64,000 bases of DNA from Whitmania pigra (Eukaryota > Annelida > Clitellata > Hirudinida > Haemopidae). This document shows positions 39,231 through 51,515 of this stretch, one piece after another. The stretch is from the NCBI GenBank assembly GCA_021613335.1, contig JAJTWR010000266.1:2531501-2595500 (forward strand), in the 5' to 3' direction. Every line of letters begins with the position of its first letter. Within the stretch, counting starts at the first letter, position 1. Under the pieces are notes generated by a model. The model had not been told where the DNA came from. It saw nothing but the letters and a program-made list of their open reading frames with translations, and made no database searches. A program made the position numbers and the translations under genes.

Positions 39231-41198
39231 TTAAAAAACTTCATAGTTATTATTTTTCTTCTTGCAGAGATTGATTACAGGAATCAGGATAAAAATCAGG
39301 ACATTAAGAAAAGTTGAGATTCCGACGGCAAGAAAAACGTCATCATATGATTGTCTTAAGTCGTAAATAACTCCCGATAACAGAGGACTGATCAACGTTC
39401 CAATTCCAGCCGAAACGCAAGTGGCTGTCCATGATATGCTGATATTCATAGACATGACTTCCATTGATGTGGGATTGATGAATCCAAATGATAAAAGAAC
39501 TATAGCACCTAATGCTGCAAAGAATAATTTTTTTTTACATTGATTGGATGACATTTAATATTCACTATATATTATTATATTTTACTTTAAATTTGATTTA
39601 ATGAATGAAAAAGTGAATTTTAGGGTAACTTGAGGCAGGAAATGCCATGAAATACCTGACGAAAACGCCATGACGGCTGTAAATGACGGATCGAAGAAAG
39701 GCCAAATAACAAATAGAAGGGCCAGCAGGAGACATGACGCAATGTTGTTGTATATCAATTTACCTTTCATGTGAAGGGAGACAAAACTACAAAAGTTAAC
39801 GTTTGAAAAAAACCATAAAGTACTAGTGACAAAGACGCTTCAATTTTACCAAAACCTTTGCTTTCCATATAATGAGGCTAAAAGATTTCAATTTAAATAT
39901 TAGATATTGATATTAATTTAAGACTTTCAATCTTACTTTACCAAGTTATATATTGGTATCATCATAATTGCAAATGTCACAATCATGCCAAAGAGCCAAC
40001 AAAATCTCTTTGGTGTTCTAAATATGTTTCGCCAGTTTGAATCATTGAATTTGCTTTGCTCTAAGTTCTTGTCATTGTGTGATGCATCTTCTAATTCTTT
40101 TGTTACTGTGTGTTTCTCCGTTTCTGATTTGTTCTGCAAAAATAAGTTAGATTGAAATGTGAATTATTTAAGCATTATTTAACAAGTACTTCCAATAGGT
40201 ATAGTAGACTAGTTATTGTCCCTACGATGAATATTGTAACCTCCGCAACAACAAAAGCAATTCTCCATGACGTTACTTGTATCATCCAGGAGAATAATGG
40301 AGAAAATGTCATAGTTGCTAGAAATAAACAGATTGTTTTTTATCATTCTTGCATTGCATGCTAAAGTATTGAATTCAAAAAACATGTATTCAAACCTAGG
40401 AGTAAATCAAAAATAGTATTATATTAAATCACAAGATATTATCAAATTCTCAGTATGTCATTCAAACCTATTAGAAAGGCAAATTGGTATGCAGTTGTTG
40501 CTGAAACATGGTAACGATGATCAGCTGGAAAAAATTCATTAACAGCCAGAGTAGAAGGTATGAATATTAATGAAGATCCTATTCCAGTCAAGAAACTATA
40601 AGTGAAGAAAAGTAATGAAATATTGTTGACGAAGGAGGAAGCAAAACAGCTGCACGTTAACATTAATGTTCCAATGAGGGAACAAACAGAGTATCCTTTC
40701 CGACCAATTTTATGTATTAGGTAAGTTGGTATTGGTGCACAAGCATCCGTTAAGGCAGCTACAAGCACCGCCATCCAGTCTAAAACCAAATGATCACAAA
40801 ATAGGTATGCTCATGAACATTAGAAATCGTCTAATGTTTGCATAAATTTTATTATAGAAATTTTAATTTTTAGAAGACAATGTCATGATCAAACAATTTG
40901 AAAATCGACAAGATCTCATTTGGAATTAGTAACTTTAATTTTAAATAATTGAGATTCATGTATTTTTGTTTATATTATATATATCTGCAGTTGATTTTAT
41001 AAATTAATCATCTCATGTGTTTGTCCATATTATTTCGTAAATTACGTAAATGAAAACCTTACCAAGTTCCGCCATAGATGTGTGGTAAAGTTGTTGGAAC
41101 TCAGCAACAAAAACTCCAAAACTATAAACAGTAGCACTTCTGAAGAAATTATGAACAAGACATGCTACGCAGACTATCCATCCATTCCTGTCGCTCAT
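39231..41198 (-). pseudogene. SLC16/MCT-like paralog 8, frameshifted (type B)
   Basis: Exons: 41063-41198, 40468-40779, 40190-40317, 39942-40133, 39656-39877, 39231-39514. Exons 1-4 and 6 are in order: MSDRNGWIVCVACLVHNFF, APIPTYLIHKIGRKGYSV, SPLFSWMIQVTSWRIAF, RTPKRFCWLFGM, SPLLSGVIYDLRQSYDDVF. Exon 5 is 222 bp instead of 229. Seven bases present in paralogs 9-11 (ATGTGCG on the + strand) are missing at about 39771, so the frame runs into TGA directly after SPF(T) in TM8. A protein cut there would lack TM9-12. This is either a young pseudogene or a sequence error, because the rest is well kept. Confidence 0.85.
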
Positions 41199-41593
41199 GC
41201 TTTGTTATTACGTTCTTTAAATGCCGGTATCAAGGATATAAATAATTGTTACAATGTGGTCAGGAACCTATTGACATTTGTATGCAATGTCACAATATTA
41301 TTTCTTCTGCCTCTTATCTTGCAATAACACAATATTAATGACGGTGTTGTTATTGTAATGTGGCAAGGTTAAAGCCAAATACTTAGAAACGTGTTTTTTA
41401 AGGTTATTTAATTTACAACTATTGCCTTCTCAAGCTAATCAGTTAATACGTCTTATTTAAATTCGAAGGCAATTAAATTGATTCTAACATAGCTACAGCT
41501 ACCTAACAGCTTGCTGCTTTTGTTCCCAAAGTGAAATTGTCAAGGCTACTTAATTTATGAGAGCAAAATTTGTTTTTAACAAAACAGCTGTAG

Positions 41594-42747
41594 CCTCCTC
41601 AGACCCACTAATACAAGACGCAAAAATTTTAGAATTTTGTTTCAATTTTATAACATTCAATTAAAATTCAATTAGAGTCAATTAAAGTAACTAAAAAGTT
41701 TAATTACGAATATACATAATGATATTTCATATTGTCATGTACACTGTAGTGCGCAATGGGTCTCTGTCAGTTGTTATGAAATTTGGCGAAACAGTTTCGT
41801 TGTGCTGTGAAGTTGGAGACATCTGGTGCATACCAATTCCAGCAATGGTCGAACCTTCCATAACCGATCACTGTCCTTGATCTTATCAGGAGTACAGTTA
41901 TCATCAACCACTTTGAGATTCGATCTCAACTTGAAAAACGAGTACGACTCATTGTATCAGCAACCTGTGGCAAACGAGTTGTGTTTTCCCAGTACATGCA
42001 TAAACGTGTATATCTGATGCAGCCTGTCAGTAAATTAATTCCGAAGAATTGCATAATTTCTGCTGAATTGGTATTTAGGCTTCTTCCAGTTTGCAAAACA
42101 GATCTAATGTTTGTACATTTTGCCACTGTTTCGAAAAACTCATCTGTTAGGTACTTTGTAAAATATTGCACAGGAGTCCAGTCTTGACGTTCATCAACTG
42201 ATTCATCAATTGCTTCTTGAACATCAACTTTTGCAAAGTCTTTTCTTTTCCAAATAACTTTTACAGCTTTTCTTTTCTTTACAACTGGCTGACTAACATC
42301 AACATAGTCACTATCATCATCTTCAGTGTCAGCAACATCTTGATCAAATTTTTTTCAAGAAGTCGGTTCAAAGCCCACAGTGCATTTCAGTGTACATAGC
42401 AATTATTGACAAAATATCTAATTATTTTAAAAGCTAGGGTAAATTACTGTTGGCCATCTAAAAAAATGTTCAAATTTGGAATAAAATATCTGCTATTCAA
42501 TATTTTGAAAAAAGTGAAATTACGATAAATTCTCACCTTTTCGACGACCACCACCGACTACTTTTTGCAGATGCCATCTTTAATGTTTACCAAGAAATGA
42601 AAATCTATGGACATCTAAGAGCGTATTTCAATTATTTGTTATGTACACTACAGTAACCAATGGGTCTCTATCACTACAATTGATTGTATTATCCGCAAAA
42701 GCTTTATGACCTTATGTACACTACAGTGCACGTAGGGTCTGAGGAGG
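41594..42747 (-). mobile_element. piggyBac-like element, internally deleted
   Basis: A 1,154-bp element with inverted repeats CCTCCTCAGACCC and GGGTCTGAGGAGG. The 4-bp direct repeat GTAG lies on both sides (41590-41593 and 42748-42751). Two paralogous intergenic copies at about 46330 and 52013 lack it and read across the site, which confirms the borders. Subterminal motifs GTACACTAYAGT and CAATGGGTCTCT recur inside. It carries the N-terminal part of a transposase. It is present only upstream of paralog 8. Confidence 0.87.
41765..42360 (-). pseudogene. piggyBac-like transposase, truncated
   Basis: Read on the reverse strand: an acidic N-terminus (DTEDDDSDYVDV), a basic patch (VKKRKAVKVIWKRK), then DWTPVQYFTKYLTDEFFE, EIMQFFGINLLTGCIR and TMSRTRF. 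These match the start of the piggyBac DDE domain. A one-base frameshift follows, after which KDSDRLWKVRPLLE continues. The rest of the catalytic domain and the Cys-rich C-terminus are absent. Inactive. Confidence 0.82.
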
Positions 42748-43060
42748 GTAGACTAAAAAATTGATGAATCCAAAATTTGAATTTCTTCATAAACTTCGAC
42801 CCTTCTAAATTTCAACCGGTCTTTTGTTTCAAATATAATCATTATGCTCAACTTTCAAAGCTTGATTATGAAATACTCCTCTGTATAGCTTGCAAGTTCA
42901 CCGAATGGATTGCATGCCTGCATGCGGCGTTAATGGCAATGGTCGTTATGTCTTGTGGTCGCAAACCAACCTGCACCGCCTGGGATCCCCCTCGGTCTTG
43001 GCTCTATATAAATTATGGATTGCTTAATAAGTGCTTTGATATCCTACCCTGATACATAAT
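42748..43060. repeat. Duplicated intergenic segment, copy 1
   Basis: Shares long stretches with 46330-46595 and 52015-52265, for example CTAAAAAATTGATGAA, TTCAACCGGTCTTTTGTTTC and the piece before CCCCCTCGGTCTTG. It belongs to the duplication unit of paralogs 8-10. The frame at 42777-43052 is not conserved as protein. Confidence 0.75.
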
Positions 43061-43315
43061 GTGACCCGTCATAACATCCTTGCGACAAAATAGTCCGGCG
43101 CCAAAACAGCCCAGGACAAAATAGCTCCGTCAAAACATCCCCGACAAAACAGCCCCGTCAATAAAGCCCGGCGACAAAATAGCTCAGGACAAAATGGCTC
43201 CGTCAAAACAGCCCCGTCAAAAGAGCCCAGTCAAAAGAGCCCCTTCAAAACGGCCCCGTCAGAATAGTCCGGCGACAAAATAGCTCAGGACGAAATAGCC
43301 CCGTCAAAATAGCGG
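43061..43315. repeat. Degenerate tandem block of CGTCAAAAYAGCCC
   Basis: About fifteen imperfect 14-18-bp units alternate between GTCAAAACAGCCCC and CGACAAAATAGCTC types. It begins GTGACCCGTCA, like the end of the inverted-repeat element at 12.1 kb, and looks like an expanded terminal repeat. It is absent from the equivalent places near 46915 and 52370. Confidence 0.78.
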
Positions 43316-43959
43316 TAAAATTTGTTCATTGAAGATTTGTTACATGTCCACATGACCTGATGATAAGTCTGGTAAGGTGATTCACTTTGTATGGCTCGAA
43401 TATGTTGTAGAAGTCAATAGGCGTAACATAGATTAAATTCCAATTCCAAATCAAACCCTTCATTGTACACATTGGAATTACACATTGTAGACTCGGGGAA
43501 GATCAAAAGAAATAAAACGATCAAAGGAACCTTCGTGACTTAATGAGTGTCTGATAAATTATCTTTGTGCAGATTGCACTTGTTGCTTGTCAATCGATAA
43601 TATATATTAAATACCCACTTGAAAATTCCATGTAAAGTGAGGAAGTAGCCGAAATCCTAATAACATTTTAGACGATATATCTCCCACTCAAAGAAATAAA
43701 ACAGAGATCAAAAAAGTAACCAAGATGAACATAAAACACAAAAACTTATTCAAAAACGAAAAACCAAAAAACAAAGACCATGTGAAACCTCAGTGGATGT
43801 AAACAATTTTGTGGAACTTGACATTGAACATACGTGTGGTATTTTATTAAACAGTTCATTATTGCTAATAATATTTATTTATTAACAAAATTATGATCTT
43901 CATCTCGATTACCATTTATCTTCATACTCACTTTACACAAATGATATTAGAAAAAGAGT

Positions 43960-45941
43960 TTATTTCAAGATGTCATAATTCTCATTTTTCTTCTTGCAGA
44001 ATTCAATTACTGGAATGACGATAAATATCAAGCCATTGATAAAAGATATGATTCCGACGGCAAGATAAACGTCATCATATGATTGTCTTAAGTCGTAAAT
44101 AACTCCCGATAAAAGAGGACTGAGCAGCGTTCCAATTCCAGCCGAAACGCAAGTGGCTGTAAATGATATGCTGATATTCATAGACATAACTTCCATTGAT
44201 GTAGGAGCGGTGAATCCAAATGATAATATAGTTATAACGCCTAGAGCTGCAAAACATATATTTTAAAATATATTGGATAAAATTTAATATCCTTAATTTA
44301 TTGTTGAATTTTATTTTAAATTTTGAATTAATTAATGAAAATGTGAATTTTAGAGTAATTTGTGACTGGAAATATTATTAATTAATAAATACCTGAAGAG
44401 AACGCCATGACGGCTGTAAATGATGGATCGAAGAAAGGCCAAATAACAAATAGAATGGCCAGCAGGAGACATGACGCAATGTTGTTGTATATCAATTTAC
44501 CTTTCATGTGATGTGCGAAGGGAGACAAAACTACAAAAACTAACGCTTGAAAAAAACCATAAAGTACTAGTGACAAAGACGATTCCATTTTACCAAAACC
44601 TTTGCTTTTCATATAATGAGGCTAAAAGATTTTAATTTAAATATTAGATATTGATATTAATTTAAGACTTTCAATCTTAATTTACCAAATTATATATTGG
44701 TATCATCATAGTTGCAAATGTCACACCCACGCCGAAGAGCCAACAAAATCTCTTTGGTGTTTTAAATATGTTTCGCCAGGTAGAATCATTGAATTTGCTT
44801 TGCTCTAAGTTCTTGTCATTGTGTGGTGCATCTTCTAATTCTCTTGTTACAGTGTGTTTCTCCGTTTCTGATTTGTTCTGCAAAAATAAGTTAGATTGAA
44901 ATGTGAATTATTTAAGCATTATTTAACAAGTACTTCCAATAGGTATATTAGACTAGTTATTGTCCCTATGACGAATATTGTAACCCCCGCAACAGCAAAA
45001 GCAATTCTCCACGACGTTACTTGTATCATCCGAGAGAATAATGGAGAAAATGTCATAGTTGCTAGAAATAAACACATTTTTTTTATCATTCTTGCATTGC
45101 ATGCGAAAGTATTGAATTCATAAAAATTGTATTCAAACCTAGGAGCAAATCAAAAATGGTATTATATTAAATCACACGATATTATCAAATTCTCAGTATG
45201 TCATTCAAACCTATTGGAATGGCAAATTGGTATGCAGATGTTGCTGAAACATGGTAACGATGATCAGCTGGAAAGAATTCACTAACAGCCAGAGTAGAAG
45301 ATATGAATATTAATGAACATCCCATTCCAGTCAAGAAACTATAAGTGAAGAAAAGTAACGAAATATTGTTGACGAAGGAGGAAGCAAAACAGCTGCACGT
45401 TAACATTAATGTTCCAATGAGGGAACAAATGGAATATCCTTTCCGACCAATTTTATGTATTAGGTAAGTTGGTATTGGTGCACAAGCATCCGTTAAGGCA
45501 ACTACAAGCACCGCCATCCAGTCTAAAATCAAATGATCACAAAATAGGTATGCTCATGAACATTAGAAATCGTCTAATGTTTGCATAAATTTTATTATAG
45601 AAATTTTAATTTTTAGAAGACAATGTCATGATCAAACAATTTGAAAATCGACAAGATCTCATTTGGAATTAGTAACTTTAATTTTAAATAATTGAGGTTC
45701 ATATATTTTTGTTTATATTATATATATCTGCAGTTGATTTTATAAATTATTCACCTCATGTGTTTGTCCATATTATTTCGTAAATTACGTAAATGAAAAC
45801 CTTACCAAGTTCCGCCATAGATGTGTGGTAAAGTTGTTGGAACTCAGCAACAAAAACTCCAAAACTATAAACAGTAGCACTTCTGAAGAAATTATGAACA
45901 ACACATGCTACGCAGACTATCCATCCATTCCTGTCGCTCAT
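43960..45941 (-). CDS. SLC16/MCT-like transporter, paralog 9 (type B)
   Basis: Exons: 45806-45941, 45211-45522, 44934-45061, 44686-44877, 44393-44621, 43960-44246, giving 427 aa. TM1 is MSDRNGWIVCVACVVHNFF. Exon 2 has LTDACAPIPTYLIHKIGRKG and TLAVSEFFPADHRYH. The loop exon reads TEKHTVTRELEDAPHNDK and ends KTPKRFCWLFGV. TM8 is LYGFFQALVF. The last exon has SISFTATCVSAG, where all close copies have SISWTATC. Exon 5 is full length here, unlike in paralog 8. It is nearly identical to paralog 10, introns included. Confidence 0.87.
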
Positions 45942-46329
45942 GCTTTGTTATTACGTTCTTTAAATGCCGGTATCAAGGATATAAATAATTGTTACAATGT
46001 GGTCAGTAACCTATTGACATTTGTATGCAATGTCACAATATTATTTCTTCTGCCTCTTATCTTGCAATAACATAATATTAATGACGATGTTGTTATTGTA
46101 ATGTAGCAAGGTTAAAGCCAAATACTTAGAAACGTGTTTTTTAAGGTTATTTAATTTACAACGATTGCCTTCTCAAGCTAATCAGTTAAAAAGCCCTATT
46201 TGAATTCGAAGGCAATTAAATTGATGCTAACATAACTATAGCTACCTAACAGCATGTTATTTATGTTCCCGAAATGAAATTGTCAAAGTTACTTAATTTA
46301 TGAGAGCAGCATTTGTTTTTGACAAAACA

Positions 46330-46595
46330 GCTGGAAACTAAAAAATTGATGAAACTAAAATTTGAATTTATTCATAAACTTTGACCCTTCTAAATTTTAA
46401 CCGGTCTTTTGTTTCAAATATAATCATTACATTACATTCGACTTTCAAAGCTTGATTAGGAAATACTCCTCTGCATAGCTTGCAAGTTGACCGAATGGAT
46501 TGCAAGCCTGCATGCGGCGTTAATAGCAATGGTCTTTATGTCTTGTGGTCGCAAATCAGCCTGCGGCGCCAGTGATCCCCCTCGGTCTTGACTCT
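46330..46595. repeat. Duplicated intergenic segment, copy 2
   Basis: Equivalent of 42748-43060 and 52015-52265, located upstream of paralog 9. It lacks the piggyBac-like element. Confidence 0.75.
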
Positions 46596-46855
46596 AGCGC
46601 CCCCACAGGCCTAATAGGAGGGACTCTGCAATTTTTCCAAATCATTAATAAATTATTAAAGATACAAAAAAAGACTGCAGACAGAAGATAGTCAAACTCA
46701 TAGTAATAATAATAATCTGTTCTATCTTTAATTCTTTATTAATCATAATTGATAGTTTTCATTTGAACAGTTTCAAAATTTTTTCTACTGTGTCGAGCTT
46801 TCGTCCCTTTTTTAAACTTGAGCCCCCTCCCCCAGCATTTTTTGCTGGTTGCGCC
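46596..46855 (-). mobile_element. GTGGCGCAACCAGC element, reverse copy
   Basis: Reverse complement of the repeat at 37257. It runs from GCGCCCCCACAGG to GGTTGCGCCACT between short direct repeats of CTCTA. The paralogous site near 43005 lacks it (CTTGGCTCTATATA), which defines the borders. Confidence 0.75.
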
Positions 46856-47331
46856 ACTGCTCTATATAAATGGTTGATTGCTTAAAAAGTGCTTTGATAT
46901 TCTATCCTGATACATAAGACACTTAAATCGGCTCAATGGCATTGCAATGGATCAAATTTTTCTCTTCACTAAATATTTTTTAATCTCAAATATGACTGAA
47001 CAGTGTAAAATGGTAAATGTCATTATAAATTAATAATTCAATGTATTAACATTTAAAAGCATTTAAAAATGAACAGCAACATTTGAACGCATGGGCCATT
47101 CAGCCTCATTTTCTTATCATATTCCTAACTTAACATTTTTTACTTTGTTTTGATCATGCCGGCCAATAAATCATGACATCCATGCATAATTAACTAAGAA
47201 GTAAGAACTAAGAGGATCAACGTCAAAGACAAGATCCAAAACAATGAAGTAAAGAATTTGTTGAATCTCTTAAAAAGGTTACGGAGAGGGAAGCGAAAAT
47301 AAATAAAACAGAGATCGAAAAAGTAACCAAC

Positions 47332-47499
47332 TGTTATGTACTAGACAGGCAGCCTCAGAGAGAGAGGGAGATAGAAAGATAGCAAAGCAACCGGACTTTA
47401 TTTCACAATCATAATAATATACACTATAGTTGACTAGCGTTCCAAAGACGCTGTATTGTAATTATATTGCCCTGAGACAATAATATAATTTTACATTCA
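47332..47499 (-). repeat. Gypsy 3' LTR
   Basis: About 168 bp. On the reverse strand it starts TGAATGTAAAATTATATT and ends GTACATAACA, the TG...CA form. It directly follows a purine tract (reverse of 47500-47518, GGAGGGAGGTATTGGGA). It is a short LTR for a Gypsy element. Confidence 0.75.
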
Positions 47500-47733
47500 T
47501 CCCAATACCTCCCTCCTAAGACCGTCGCCATAGGATTTCTTCCAAGGTTCTACGACAAGTCTTTTGGGAGAATGACGTGTTCTCGGCGGTCTCTGCTTCT
47601 GTTGTTTTTCTGAAGATTCCGACACATTTGGAAGTATTTCTTCTTTTGAGTTTTGCAAACTCACTAAGTCACCTCCTTGTAAGTCTCCATCCTCTACTTG
47701 GTCTTCACAGTTCCTGTCCTGTTTCCACTGTGA

Positions 47734-49356
47734 CTAAAGAAGTCCAGATTCATCAAGGAACTGTCTTGCGGCTAACGGAGTGTAACGAGGTCGAAGTTGA
47801 TTTGCATGTCTCATCCAGACATGTCCATCTAATGCAACATCGAAGATCCTCTCTTCTCGGCGGAACAAGATTTTTGCTGGTGCCCATTTTTGATGACCTG
47901 AGCGGAAGTCTTTCGCCCAAACCGAATCATTTTCGTTGAAAACTTTGGTCTTAGTTCCATGATGATTATTGAATTGCGTTTCCATTTTCTTATCACAGAA
48001 CTTGCCTGGTTCATTCGATGGTTTCAGAAGAGAAATTCTAGTTCTTAGCTGCCTTCCTAAAAAATTTTCTGCCGGAGATTTTCCTCCTGGGGATGACACC
48101 CAAGGAGTGCTTCTATAAGACAAAAGAAATGTCTGAAGTACTTCTAGAGCTGGCCCCTGATTTTTCATTTTTTAAATAGCTCTTTTGAAAGTATCTACGA
48201 AACGTTCTGCTTGGCCATTTGATTGCGGATGATAAGGTGGAGAACGAATATGTATAATGCCATGGTGCTCACTAAAATTTTTAAATTCGTGGGCCGTGAA
48301 TTGGGTACCATTATTTGTCACAACCGTTTTTGGGAAACCAAACTGAGCAAAAGTTTGTCTTAGCTGTCTTGTGGTCGCATGTGTATTACTAGTTACCATG
48401 TCATAGATTTCTGGCCATTTTGAGTATGCATCGACTAATATCATATACATTCTTCCTTCTAATGGGCCTGCGAAATCAATGTGAATCCTATCCAAAGGTT
48501 TATTTTCATAAGGCTACGAACATAGTGGTGTCTTAACAGGATTTTTGGCTGCTTCCTGGCAACTCTGACAAGACTTGACTAAATCTTCTATGTCATTGTT
48601 TATGTTTGTCCAGTAAACATATGCTCTAGCCAAGGCCTTCATACGGTTGATACCTGGATGTCCTTCATGTAGTGTACCTAGGACCTCCCGTTGTAGACTT
48701 TTGGGTATCACCACCCTATTGCCGTAGAAAAGACATTTTGAATAAACTGAAAGTGCCTGCCTAATTGCATAAAAACTTGACAATTCGCTAGACATTTTGT
48801 AGGGCCACTTTCCATTGCTTAGACAATTTATTAATTGATTTAATACTTCATAATTTTTCGTCTCTTCAATTACCTTTGCAGATGTTATAGGTAATTTTCC
48901 TAGAGATACATGAAAAACTGAGTTTACATCAATCTCTATTTTAGCAATAACTTGATTTTCCTGAGGTGTTACCTGCTTCATGATCAATCTAGATAATGCA
49001 TCTGCCTGGCCGAAATTCGTTGTCTTGCAGTATTCTATCTTGAAATCATATCTTTGAAGAATAAGACACCAACGCTGTAATCGGCTTGCTGTATAGACAG
49101 GGATGCCCTTTTTTCTTCCATAAATGGCTAAGAGAGGCTTGTGGTCAGTTAGTGGATTAAATCTCCTTCCACAAATGTACCTGTGGAATTTGTGAACAGC
49201 AAATACTATTGCCAAACCTTCTTTTTCTACTTGTCCATAATTTCTTTCAGCATCAGTCAAAGCCCGACTGGCATGAAAAATAGCTTTTTCCGAGCCATCT
49301 AGAAATTTATGAGATATTACTGCTCCTAACCCATACTCTGAAGCATCAGCCGCGAC
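47734..49356 (-). pseudogene. Gypsy pol fragment (RNase H-integrase), broken
   Basis: One continuous reverse-strand frame with two in-frame stops, at about 48511 and 48170. Order: RNase H (ADASEYGLGAVISH, AERNYGQVEKEGLAIVFAV, VTDHKPL-like LTDHKPLLAI, QADALSRL), the H2C2 finger (HEGHPGINRMKAL, CQSCQE) and the integrase core (IHIDFAGP, DAYSKWPE, NNGTQF, NGQAERF). The C-terminal segment is YRSTPWVSSPGGKSPAE. The second catalytic Asp of integrase is Asn here (TNNGTQF). Inactive on three counts. Confidence 0.88.
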
Positions 49357-49579
49357 AAAAAAAAGTATTCAAAAACGAAAAACAAAAAAAACAAAGACCA
49401 TGTGAAACCTCAGTGGATGTAAACAATTTTGTGGAACTTGACATTGAACATACGTGTGGTATTTTATTAAACAGCTCATTATTGCTAATAATATTTATTT
49501 ATTAACAAAATTATGATCTTCATCTCGATTACCAATTTTCTTCATACTCACTTTACACAAATGATATTAGAAAAAGAGT
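49357..49579. repeat. Duplicated 3' flank of paralog 10
   Basis: After the Gypsy junction this segment (AAAAACGAAAAAC, then CAGTGGATGTAAACAATTTT) matches 43740-43959 and 52810-53032. It belongs to the tandem gene unit. Confidence 0.75.
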
Positions 49580-51515
49580 TTATTTCAAGATGTCATAATT
49601 CTCATTTTTCTTCTTGCAGAATTCAATTACTGGAATGACGATAAATATCAAGCCATTGATAAAAGATATGATTCCGACGGCAAGATAAACGTCATCATAT
49701 GATTGTCTTAAGTCGTAAATAACTCCCGATAAAAGAGGACTGAGCAGCGTTCCAATTCCAGCCGAAACGCAAGTGGCTGTCCATGATATGCTGATATTCA
49801 TAGACATAACTTCCATTGATGTAGGAGTGGTGAATCCAAATGATAATATAGTTATAAAGCCTAGAGCTGCAAAACATATATTTTAAAATATATTGGATAT
49901 AATTTAATATCCTTAATTTATCGTTGAATTTTAGAGTAATTTGTGACTGGAAATATTAATAAATACCTGAAGAGAACGCCATGACGGTGATGAATGACGG
50001 ATCGAAGAAAGGCCAAATAACAAATAGAATGGCCAGCAGGAGACATGACGCAATGTTGTTGTATATCAATTTACCTTTCATGTGATGTGCGAAGGGAGAC
50101 AAAACTACAAAAGCTAACGCTTGAAAAATACCATAAAGTACTAGTGACAAAGACGATTCCATTTTACCAAAACCTTTGCTTTCCATATAATGAGGCTAAA
50201 AGATTTCAATATAAATATTAGATATTGATAATAATTTAAGACTTTCAATCTTAATTTACCAAATTATATATTGGTATCATCATAGTTGCAAATGTCACAA
50301 CCATGCCGAATAGCCAACAAAATCTCTTTGGTGTTCTAAATATGTTTCGCCAGTTAGAATCATTGAATTTGCTTTGCTCTAAGTTTTTGTCATTGTGTGG
50401 TGCATCTTCTAATTCTCTTGTTACAGTGTGTTTCTCCGTTTCTGATTTGTTCTGCAAAAATAAGTTAGATTGAAATGTGAATTATTTAAGCATTATTTAA
50501 CAAGTACTTCCAATAGGTATATTAGACTAGTTATTATCCCTACGACGAATATTGTAACCCCCGCAACAACAAAAGCAATTCTCCACGACGTTACTTGTAT
50601 CATCCGAGAGAATAATGGAGAAAATGTCATAGTTGCTAGAAATAAACACATTTTTTTTATCATTCTTGCATTGCATGCGAAAGTATTGAATTCATAAAAA
50701 TTGTATTCAAACCTAGGAGCAAATCAAAAATGGTATTATATTAAATCACACGATATTATCAAATTCTCAGTATGTCATTCAAACCTATTGGAAGGGCAAA
50801 TTGGTATGCAGATGTTGCTGAAACATGGTAACGATGATCAGCTGGAAAGAATTCACTAACAGCCAGAGTAGAAGATATGAATATTAATGAACATCCCATT
50901 CCAGTCAAGAAACTATAAGTGAAGAAAAGTAACGAAATATTGTTGACAAAGGAGGATGCAAAACAGCTGCACGTTAACATTAATGTTCCAATGAGGGAAC
51001 AAATGGAATATCCTTTCCGACCAATTTTGTGTATTAGGTAAGTTGGTATTGGTGCCCAAGCATCCGTTAAGGCAACTACAAGCACCGCCATCCAGTCTAA
51101 AACCAAATGATCACAAAATAGTTATGCTCATGAACATTAGAAATCGTCTAATGTTTGCATAAATTTTATTATAGAAATTTTAATTTTTAGAAGACAATGT
51201 CATGATCAAAAAATTTGAAAATCGACAAGATCTCATTTGGAATAAGTAACTTTAATTTTAAATAATTGAGATTCATACATTTTTGTTTATATTATATATA
51301 TCTGCAGTTGAGTTTATAAATTAATCATCTCATGTGTTTTCCCATATTATTTCGTAAATTTCGTAAATGAAAACCTTACCAAGTTCCGCCATAGATATGT
51401 GGTAAAGTTGTTGGAACTCAGCAATAAAAACTCCAAAACTAAAAACAGTGGCACTTCTGAAGAAATTATGAACAGCACATGCTAAGCAGACTATCCATCC
51501 ATTCCTGTCGCTCAT
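49580..51515 (-). CDS. SLC16/MCT-like transporter, paralog 10 (type B)
   Basis: Exons: 51380-51515, 50785-51096, 50508-50635, 50260-50451, 49967-50195, 49580-49866, giving 427 aa. It differs from paralog 9 at few positions: TM1 MSDRNGWIVCLACAVHNFF, LTDAWAPIPTYLI with Trp for Cys, RTPKRFCWLFGM before TM7, TM8 LYGIFQALAF, and SISWTATC kept in the last exon. Intron 5 is shorter than in paralog 9. All splice sites and the frame look intact. Confidence 0.87.

Larger units (their letters stand above)
47332..49356 (-). mobile_element. Gypsy LTR retrotransposon fragment
   Basis: Contains, on the reverse strand, the end of RNase H, the integrase region, a purine-rich tract and one LTR. The 5' part (gag, protease, reverse transcriptase, left LTR) is absent: it stops at an A-run at 49357. 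The homologous DNA upstream of paralogs 8 and 10 (about 43730 and 52800) runs through this point with no element. The insertion therefore happened in this copy only. Confidence 0.9.

Noticed and set aside
43061..43315. Possible CRISPR-like repeat array
   Set aside because: Units are contiguous and imperfect with no spacers, and the DNA is clearly from an animal.
47577..47939. 120-aa + strand frame
   Set aside because: Antisense to the Gypsy integrase C-terminal region.
40152..50697. Conserved + strand frames at 40152-40364, 44896-45123 and 50470-50697
   Set aside because: They are antisense to transporter exon 3 and are alike only because the genes are recent duplicates.
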